In this document: positions 1-5,560 of the stretch, in pieces
Layout of the letters: every line of letters begins with the position of its first letter
Numbering within the stretch: the first letter of the stretch is position 1
Source of the DNA: Minisyncoccota bacterium
Lineage (GTDB): Bacteria; Verrucomicrobiota; Lentisphaeria; Oligosphaerales; MVZH01
Length of the DNA: 5,560 nucleotides
Assembly (NCBI GenBank): GCA_021734725.1
Contig: JAIPIM010000274.1
Coordinates: forward strand, 1-5,560
Direction: 5' to 3'
Translations under genes and position numbers: made by a program
Notes under the pieces: generated by a model
The model's database searches: none
What the model saw: only the letters and a program-made list of their open reading frames with translations
What the model was told of the DNA's origin: nothing

Positions 1-3000
1 TAGAGCAAGGTGTCTGGGGGTGTCGCCGCATGCGGTTCGTCAGGACGCGTTACCTGGAAAAGTCGCGTGCCATAGTTGGCCGGTAAAGTCAAGTCAACCC
101 AGCCGTCTCGGTCTGCTCGCAGGACCTCTCGTGTTTCCACATCGACGAACGTGACACGTCCCGGAAATCGCACCTTTGCGGCTGCGTCATTCCGTTCGTA
201 GCTCTGCAGCAGCAACAGGCCGGACGGAGACGCCTGCCGTTCCAAAGCAAGCCATTTCACCGATGATTTTTCCACCATTACCCGTGCCGGATTCTCCCAG
301 TAGTTGTGAATCGTCACATTCGATGAGGCTGAACGCGCACCAGGCATCGCCTGCGGATAGCCGAACTGCCGGAAGACCGCCTGGTATTTCGATGACAGCG
401 CCCCCCCACCTCCAATGCCGCTGTACGGGTATATCTCATGCACGGTATGCATCCCCCAATTCGAGAGCTTCCCACGGTCCGACAACCGATCCAGGGGGAC
501 ATTGCGCAGGGGATTGAGTGCAGTCGGGATCGAGCCGATCTGGCGGCCCAGTGTCACAGCGCGGAGGTAGTCTGGCGGCCAGGGAGGGCTCTCTGCCGGA
601 TGTTCCTTATTCCTGTCCCGATACACCTGCTCCTGGTCGAGCGCGACGCTGGACCAGGTATTGAGCGGAAGAATCTGCGTATTGGTTTTGTGCAGGTACA
701 TGTGCAGGGGATAGGGGGCAGTATCCCGCGCATTCCAGTATTGAACCTGGCGCCAAAGGCGCTTGTAATAGGCCCGCTGATCCCACAGGGGAACGGCCGG
801 CCGTCTGCCGCCGTCACGGCCGACATATGCCGGATAAAAACTGGTGTTGTAGTTCCACTTCAAATAACAGTTGTCCAGGTAAATCCCCACCCCACGCCGG
901 AGATATTCATTGGCATAATGGACGGCAAAGTCCTGGTAACTTCGCGGGAACCCGTCCCATGATGAAGGACGTTTGTGAAATCGGTTGTATACCTTGTTGC
1001 ACCACTCGTCCATGAACACCTGCCATTCGAGATAGGTCTGATCGGTGGCGTGTTCCTCGAAGTACGTGGCAAGCGGGAGGGCTTGTCCGTGAACCCGGTA
1101 GCCATGCGCAAACTGATTGGCGAACCACAGCATTTTTTCCAGCCATGGCCGACCTCCCTGCACAAGGCGATCCTGCTGAACGCGCTGCTTGTCCTTTGCC
1201 GCGAAAAACTCCCGGTCCACCACACCGGTACGTCCGGCTTCCACCAGTTTTTCGACCACGGAAAAGTCGCGACCGTCCGGATATTTGCTGGAGCATGCGT
1301 AGCCGCCCCATGGCGTTACAGCCTCCCAGCCGGTCGGAAAACGGCGCATCCGCCAACGCGACTCCATCGGCTTGGTCGGGCTGGCCTGCAGTCCAAACAC
1401 AATTTGCCTCGGCGTTTTCAGGATTACGGGACGCTGAATCAGGTGGACGCGGAGGACGACACGGTCGCCCTCGCGCGCCAGTGTCTGTGCGGGTGCATCA
1501 AACGATTCCACATACCCGTGCGCATTCTCCCCGAACCAGGCCAGCCCACGTTCTTCCGCCCCAAGCCAGATATAGGGTATGAACGAACGCATTGTGACCG
1601 GATACTTGCCGGCGCCCCACGTCTTGAACTGTGTGGCATTCCATATCTCGCCATCCTCCGGCCCCGGTTCGGCGCGCCAGACCGGAGGGGTCCCTGTCTG
1701 GCTTGTTACGTCCCAGACGATCTTGCCGCCGCGAGGGGTATTGCCGCCGTAATTGTTGCGCAGGCCCTGCGATGCGAAATGACAAAGCGGCACCTCGGCG
1801 TCTTTCAGCGGGATCTCCACCCATAAACGTTTTATTTCACGCGGGGAGGCGCCGGGCGCCAGCGTCATTTCAACCTTCACGCACCCGTCTTCCTCAATCG
1901 ACGAACGGGTGGTCACAGTGACCGGACCAGATTCAGCGGAGGCATCGAAAACAGCCAGGTCGGGATGAATGACCCGTCCGCTGACGGTTCGTTTGCTCCA
2001 TTTGCCTGTCCCCGCCGCGGTTTCGTGTTTGAGCTGCATCGGGGCCGCCAGCAGTTCACGGTCCAACGCACGCACGCTGTCGAAAAGACCGAACCCGTTG
2101 ATGCGATACACGCGCCCCACAACACGCGCCGTGTCGCCATCTACTTGCACCGGTTCAAATGGCGGATACACGGTATGACGCAACCCCAGTGAGTTGTCCG
2201 CCCAGACGAAATGCCGTCGTGTGAAGGTTTTCGGCGAACGTACGGCTGTCTCACCGAACCGGTATTCGACAGCGTATTCGCCATCGGGCAGACCAGGGAG
2301 CGCGAGGGTCACCTCGCCGCGGCCGGTGTCATCCAGCGGCACGATGCCTTCGAACAGCATGTTCTCACCATCGACTGTACGTATGCCGACACCGAGCGTG
2401 CTCAACCCGTTTCCCACCTCCTCCCTGGCTGCCGGCGGCAACCAGGCCAAAGCCCCCTCGATATCCCCCGCCACCTGTAACGCGTTTCGGGAGGGATAAT
2501 ACGCGAAGGGAAGTCGCGACGCCAATGGCGTCAGGTAATTGCCGGAAGAGGAGTATTTTTTGCGTAAATATGTTTCCACCCCGCGACGCTCGCCTTCGTC
2601 AAGCACACGGTCGTAGATCGCGACTTCGGCAATCGCTCCCTGCCAGAATCCCCGAACCGAGCCCCAGCCCCACGTGGCGCCCAGAAGCAGCGACGTGGGC
2701 TCTTTCAAGCGTGAAAATGCCTCGGCAATATCCGCCTTCTCGGAGGCAACCTCCTCGCCGAAGCTGAACAAACGATGCCGCCCGGTGGCTGCGTCCAGCG
2801 TGGCGGAGAGGATATTTAAGCCGCGCGTATTCCAGTCGATCTCCCGCCCCATCTCGGCGTCGGGGATATAGATGCGCATGAGATTGCGGTCGCCAACGCG
2901 TTGCGCGCGCACGCTGCCCGGAAAGTATGGGGTTTCACGCGTGAACGACAGGAGATAGGGCCACGGCTCGTTGTTCTGCACTGGATCATGGTTGCCCACA

Positions 3001-3407
3001 ATAAAAAGCGTCATTCCATCTGTATCCCCTAAGCTGAACTCGCTGTTCTCCAGCCATGAACCGCCGTCGAAATAGACGACGGGTCGCCCAAAGAGCGACA
3101 TCACCAAGGGTGCCTTCTCCCGCGAGGCATACAGGTGATGGCCGCGTGGCGAGAGATCGGGCCAGCGGGCCACCAGGCGGCCGGCGCCGTTCGTCTCGGA
3201 CGCCGCGCCTTGCCAACGATCCACCTCAACGGTGGGAGCACCCGCGGATTCTTCCGTATTCAATAGATCGGCCGCAACAGTTTCGGCCTTAACCCATAAC
3301 ACAAGCCCTGGCACGTCGTCGGGGGAAGCGGCCAGCAAGGTACAGATTCCAAGAAACACAAGGGCGGAAGGAACTATTTTTGCCTTGCGAAAGTTATTCG
3401 AAAACAT
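1..3407 (-). CDS. Secreted LamG-domain protein with GH123-N/DUF6067-like putative glycoside hydrolase region (3' end off window)
   Basis: One frame runs without a stop from ATG 3407 to the left edge, giving at least 1135 residues. Residues 1-28 look like a Sec signal peptide (basic n-region, hydrophobic 11-27). Residues 32-286 read as a LamG/concanavalin A-like lectin domain: it opens PGLVLWVKAE, has GRPVVYFDG in the middle, and closes IAEVAIYDRVLDEGER then VETYLRKKY. Residues about 402-681 form a beta-rich module with YPPFEPVQV, GVGRVYR-like strands, WLGAEERGLAWFGE (614-627) and IVFGLQASPTKP (669-680), a pattern I associate with GH123-N/DUF6067 proteins. Residues about 690-1010 may be a TIM barrel, with GVGIYLDN (Asp845) and LDQEQ (923-927). 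Residues 1034-1130 look like a small C-terminal beta-sandwich. The inferred role is binding and hydrolysis of a polysaccharide or glycoprotein glycan outside the cytoplasm. The reaction and substrate are unknown, and the family assignment rests on motif memory, not a search. It is probably co-transcribed with the GH2 gene upstream. An in-frame TGA at 3416-3414 limits the start to ATG 3407 or TTG 3413. Confidence 0.9.
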   Translation of the reverse strand, partial: MFSNNFRKAKIVPSALVFLGICTLLAASPDDVPGLVLWVKAETVAADLLNTEESAGAPTVEVDRWQGAASETNGAGRLVARWPDLSPRGHHLYASREKAPLVMSLFGRPVVYFDGGSWLENSEFSLGDTDGMTLFIVGNHDPVQNNEPWPYLLSFTRETPYFPGSVRAQRVGDRNLMRIYIPDAEMGREIDWNTRGLNILSATLDAATGRHRLFSFGEEVASEKADIAEAFSRLKEPTSLLLGATWGWGSVRGFWQGAIAEVAIYDRVLDEGERRGVETYLRKKYSSSGNYLTPLASRLPFAYYPSRNALQVAGDIEGALAWLPPAAREEVGNGLSTLGVGIRTVDGENMLFEGIVPLDDTGRGEVTLALPGLPDGEYAVEYRFGETAVRSPKTFTRRHFVWADNSLGLRHTVYPPFEPVQVDGDTARVVGRVYRINGFGLFDSVRALDRELLAAPMQLKHETAAGTGKWSKRTVSGRVIHPDLAVFDASAESGPVTVTTRSSIEEDGCVKVEMTLAPGASPREIKRLWVEIPLKDAEVPLCHFASQGLRNNYGGNTPRGGKIVWDVTSQTGTPPVWRAEPGPEDGEIWNATQFKTWGAGKYPVTMRSFIPYIWLGAEERGLAWFGENAHGYVESFDAPAQTLAREGDRVVLRVHLIQRPVILKTPRQIVFGLQASPTKPMESRWRMRRFPTGWEAVTPWGGYACSSKYPDGRDFSVVEKLVEAGRTGVVDREFFAAKDKQRVQQDRLVQGGRPWLEKMLWFANQFAHGYRVHGQALPLATYFEEHATDQTYLEWQVFMDEWCNKVYNRFHKRPSSWDGFPRSYQDFAVHYANEYLRRGVGIYLDNCYLKWNYNTSFYPAYVGRDGGRRPAVPLWDQRAYYKRLWRQVQYWNARDTAPYPLHMYLHKTNTQILPLNTWSSVALDQEQVYRDRNKEHPAESPPWPPDYLRAVTLGRQIGSIPTALNPLRNVPLDRLSDRGKLSNWGMHTVHEIYPYSGIGGGGALSSKYQAVFRQFGYPQAMPGARSASSNVTIHNYWENPARVMVEKSSVKWLALERQASPSGLLLLQSYERNDAAAKVRFPGRVTFVDVETREVLRADRDGWVDLTLPANYGTRLFQVTRPDEPHAATPPDTLL
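2550..3314 (-). other. LamG/concanavalin A-like lectin domain (residues 32-286)
   Basis: The segment has the order usual for LamG_3-type domains in secreted bacterial enzymes: an opening PGLVLWVKAE, a W-x-D-L-S-P-R-G-H turn (in place of the common WxDxSG), GRPVVYFDG, a TLFIVG strand, and a closing GAIAEVAIYDR followed by a helix ending VETYLRKKY. Such domains commonly bind carbohydrate or mediate adhesion. Here it probably keeps the enzyme on its glycan substrate, which is inference. An insertion of about 30 residues after the opening strand (about 42-75) is longer than in the consensus as I recall it. Confidence 0.75.
3324..3407 (-). other. Signal peptide of the LamG/glycosidase-like protein
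   Basis: The first 28 residues have basic residues at 7, 8 and 10, a hydrophobic core from Ile11 to Ala27, and a small-residue end LLAAS before PDD. Cleavage around residues 26-28 by signal peptidase I is the best guess. Cys22 is preceded by Ile, so there is no proper lipobox and lipoprotein processing is unlikely. The lectin domain starts about four residues after the predicted cleavage site, which supports 3407 as the true start region. Confidence 0.8.
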
Positions 3408-3445
3408 AGTCAATCAACTAGTGTCCTGTAAGGCATTGTCCCATG
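3408..3445 (-). promoter_or_regulatory. 38-base intergenic gap with weak ribosome-binding site
   Basis: On the coding strand this gap holds AGGA (bases 3427-3424), 16 bases before ATG 3407, which is farther than usual. The same AGGA lies 10 bases before an in-frame TTG at 3413, which would add two residues (start plus Thr). ATG remains the more likely start, with initiation perhaps helped by ribosomes finishing the upstream gene. There is no GC-rich hairpin with a T-run, so nothing suggests termination between the genes, and I see no convincing -35/-10 pair. One operon is therefore the simplest reading. Confidence 0.5.
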
Positions 3446-5560
3446 CTATCCGATCTTGACCGAATGCGGTGACGCAGCATTCAAGAGCTGACAAAAATCC
3501 CTGACACTCACGCGAGCTGCTGGTACGAACTCATCTGACTGTGCGTAGCGGATCAAACACTTCATCAGGTAGTTTGCCTCCGGCCGGTGGTGCTGCAGCC
3601 CCCACCGCAAGCGCAAACACGTGGCCAGAAGTTTGCCGGCCCCAATTTGTATTTCAAACAAATAGGCCTTGTGTCGTGCCGCTCGGTAATGATCGATCAA
3701 GCGAATGATTGGTTGTATCGGCGTGAAGTGACGCCACACGTCCAGATTGAATGGCCATGTTTTCTCATCCGGCCATCCACCCGTAATCAGGTTGACAAAC
3801 GCGTAGTCGCAAAAACCGTTGTGCGGAAAATCGCCCAAGGCTGGATGCTTCTCGATGACCGTCCCCAAATGACCGGTGTTCCCCCGGTTCCACGGCACGG
3901 TTCGAAAAATATCCGTATCGGGCATCTCGTAAAAAGGTAATGCCCTGTCGGATAAGAGCAACAATCGTCCGCCGTTCGCCAGCCACTGGAGTTCCTCTTC
4001 AGCCACTCGGTCAATAGAAACTAGCAATTTGGAGTGTACGCCTCCACCGTTTGCAGCTTCACTGGAGAATCGTTGCAATATCGGGTCTCGCTGCTTGGTT
4101 AAGAAACCCCCATCACCCGACGTAACATTCTGTTCTACCGGCGGAAAGACCCACAGCTCCCACTGATTACGCGTAAGAACTCCGACCTTGGGATGCCTGA
4201 TGCAGGCATGGAGTCGCATGGTGCCGGGGCGCCGTGTTGCCGGCAGTGTCACGGTTAGCTGCGCAAGCCGCGCAACACGGGCCGGCATCGAATGTGGCAC
4301 TTGTAACGTTGCCGCAAAGCAGCAACGACCTGATCGTCTTAATTGGACGTCGACACACAAATTGTCGCGGGGCGCGTTAGCTGATATGACAACCGCCATC
4401 TTCAACGGTATGTGTTCGCCAGCCGTGAAAGTGCGCCGATTTTCATCGTCCCAGAGGACAATGGTATCGCTGTTGTAGGTCCGCATGGCGCGTGGAGTAA
4501 CGTTGTGGCATGTACCAAAGTCGTCAACAATTCCTTCGACAGCCCACATCCCATCAAAGAACAGCCACTGGACGTAACCGGCCAATCCAAATAACCTTGC
4601 TTTCTCATAACCCTCTTTGCGCAGCCGGGCTTGAATCGCTCGCGAATTCTTGACAAAACGCGGAATCTCGTCCTCTAAATGGGCATGTTGCGCCGCGATC
4701 AAAGCTTCTTTGAGCCAATATGGCTCCATCGGAAGCCCCCGATAGCGCTCAATCATTGCAGTATCCGGATAACTTGACCACCAACCGTATTCGTGGGCCA
4801 ATGTCGGGCGATCCGTTTTTGGAGGGAGAGAATAGCGCAGAGCATCGTGAAAGTAGAGAATCTCCTCCAGATCGGAGTCTCGGTGGCCCAGTGTGGTGTC
4901 AAGAGTGGTTGCCCCGCATTCGTTGACATCCATGACCAGCGTACGTGGTGCCAGTCGTCGTGTACGCCGAGGTAATTCCTGATTGAAGAATCGGAACGAT
5001 GTGCGATTTTGTTCCTTGACATACAGTTCACCCGCCATGGCAAAGCAGGCCAGCGAGGGATGCCCCCGCTGTGCCAGCACAATATGCCGATGTTCCCGAC
5101 GCCAGAGACTCCGGAACTCCGCGCGCGGAGCGTTGCGCTCGCCGCGAAGGGGATGAACAACCCCCAACGGCATGGTCTGCATAACCAGCAACCCGACTTC
5201 ATCGGCCGCCCGCAGATACTCCTCAGTAAATAGATCGTAGGCGGCCGCCATATTGAAACCGTAGGACTTGATCAGCCTTATCCGTTTGCGGAAAAAGTTG
5301 GTATCCACGGACGGACTGACGGTCCGCGGATAGATATGGTTGTCACCGCAAGCGCGTAATGTAATGGGTGAGTTATTGAGCAAAATATGCCGCCCCTGAA
5401 CACGCAGACCACGGATTCCAAATGGTATCGCAACGACATCGCACACGTCCCCTTTTACAAGCAGTTGTGCCTCCGCCTGACATAAGGCAGGATGATCGAG
5501 ACTCCAACGGGGCAGTTCGTCCGTCGGAATATGAAGACGCACATACGAGCGATTTGGGGG
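3446..5560 (-). CDS. GH2-type beta-glycosidase (5' end off window)
   Basis: The frame is open at the right edge and ends at TAG 3448-3446, giving 704 residues (numbered here from the first codon at 5560). The GTG at 5542 is not a credible start because coding sequence continues upstream and the sugar-binding domain is missing. Residues 1-50 are the end of the GH2 immunoglobulin-like domain, closing with FGIR (47-50). About 56-350 is the TIM barrel: IKSYGFN (97-103), then DEVGLLV, HPSL (167-170) with MAGE giving the likely acid/base Glu178, and LAHEYG giving the likely nucleophile Glu257. Their spacing of 79 matches retaining GH2 enzymes, which hydrolyse terminal beta-linked galactose, glucuronate, mannose or similar sugars. 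Residues about 362-475 form further beta-sandwich. About 476-704 is a C-terminal domain with LANGGRLLLL, HPALGDFPHNG (572-582), GAGKLLA and RPEANYLMKCL...SDEFVP, a pattern known from many Bacteroidota and PVC GH2 proteins. Sugar specificity and cell location cannot be decided here. The full protein is probably about 950-1050 residues. Confidence 0.92.
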   Translation of the reverse strand, partial: PPNRSYVRLHIPTDELPRWSLDHPALCQAEAQLLVKGDVCDVVAIPFGIRGLRVQGRHILLNNSPITLRACGDNHIYPRTVSPSVDTNFFRKRIRLIKSYGFNMAAAYDLFTEEYLRAADEVGLLVMQTMPLGVVHPLRGERNAPRAEFRSLWRREHRHIVLAQRGHPSLACFAMAGELYVKEQNRTSFRFFNQELPRRTRRLAPRTLVMDVNECGATTLDTTLGHRDSDLEEILYFHDALRYSLPPKTDRPTLAHEYGWWSSYPDTAMIERYRGLPMEPYWLKEALIAAQHAHLEDEIPRFVKNSRAIQARLRKEGYEKARLFGLAGYVQWLFFDGMWAVEGIVDDFGTCHNVTPRAMRTYNSDTIVLWDDENRRTFTAGEHIPLKMAVVISANAPRDNLCVDVQLRRSGRCCFAATLQVPHSMPARVARLAQLTVTLPATRRPGTMRLHACIRHPKVGVLTRNQWELWVFPPVEQNVTSGDGGFLTKQRDPILQRFSSEAANGGGVHSKLLVSIDRVAEEELQWLANGGRLLLLSDRALPFYEMPDTDIFRTVPWNRGNTGHLGTVIEKHPALGDFPHNGFCDYAFVNLITGGWPDEKTWPFNLDVWRHFTPIQPIIRLIDHYRAARHKAYLFEIQIGAGKLLATCLRLRWGLQHHRPEANYLMKCLIRYAQSDEFVPAARVSVRDFCQLLNAASPHSVKIG

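Noticed and set aside
438..962. A 174-codon plus-strand open frame
   Set aside because: It is in the same aligned antisense frame of the LamG gene. The minus-strand reading gives coherent glycosidase-like protein, while this one is featureless.
907..1356. A 149-codon minus-strand open frame
   Set aside because: It overlaps the LamG gene in a different frame and is rich in Arg, Gly and Ser, as out-of-frame GC-rich sequence usually is.
975..1826. A 283-codon open frame on the plus strand
   Set aside because: It lies codon-on-codon opposite the LamG gene, a frame where only sense codons TTA, CTA and TCA produce stops. Those codons are scarce in this GC-rich gene, so long antisense frames are expected. 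The translation shows no recognisable domain.
1..3407. A frameshifted or degraded gene in the left 3.4 kb
   Set aside because: The first impression of many short overlapping frames disappears once the frame through 3407 is read: it has no internal stops and encodes conserved motifs throughout.
3408..3445. An intrinsic terminator or promoter between the two genes
   Set aside because: The gap has only a short ACTAGT palindrome, with no stable stem-loop, T-run or recognisable -35/-10 pair.
3587..3940. A 117-codon plus-strand open frame opposite the GH2 gene
   Set aside because: It is the codon-aligned antisense of the conserved C-terminal GH2 region and has no recognisable domain.
5540..5542. 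GTG at 5542 as the start of the GH2 gene
   Set aside because: The frame stays open to the window edge, and the protein begins in the middle of the GH2 immunoglobulin-like domain with the sugar-binding domain missing, so the real start lies outside the window.

Overview
The window holds parts of two large genes on the minus strand, separated by 38 bases, and almost nothing else. Both encode carbohydrate-active proteins. The upstream gene (bases 5560 to 3446) encodes a glycoside hydrolase family 2 (GH2)-type enzyme whose N-terminus lies beyond the right edge. The downstream gene (3407 to the left edge) encodes a secreted protein of at least 1135 residues. It has a signal peptide, a LamG/concanavalin A-like lectin domain, a large beta-rich module and a putative glycosidase barrel resembling GH123-N/DUF6067-type proteins, and a small C-terminal beta-sandwich.

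Layout in transcription order (right to left): 5560-3446, the GH2-type enzyme, open at the right edge; 3445-3408, a short intergenic gap with a weak ribosome-binding site and no terminator; 3407-1, the lectin/glycosidase-like gene. That gene is open at the left edge, where the last two bases (TA on the coding strand) may be the first two bases of its stop codon. The many other open frames on both strands are shadows of these two genes.

Organism: large secreted LamG-containing glycosidases paired with divergent GH2 enzymes are common in polysaccharide-degrading Verrucomicrobiota, Kiritimatiellota, Lentisphaerota and Planctomycetota, and GH2 proteins with this C-terminal domain also occur in Bacteroidota. 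The moderately high GC content and weak Shine-Dalgarno signal fit the former group better, but this is inference from style and not from a marker gene.

Working together: the orientation and 38-base gap suggest one transcript in a glycan-utilisation locus. The secreted, lectin-bearing protein may bind a complex glycan and the GH2 enzyme may remove a beta-linked sugar. The substrate cannot be read from the sequence. No transporter, sulfatase, regulator, RNA gene, mobile element or CRISPR array is visible, and I found no clearly new system. The most notable points are the uncertain catalytic centre of the larger protein and a changed residue beside the GH2 acid/base glutamate.
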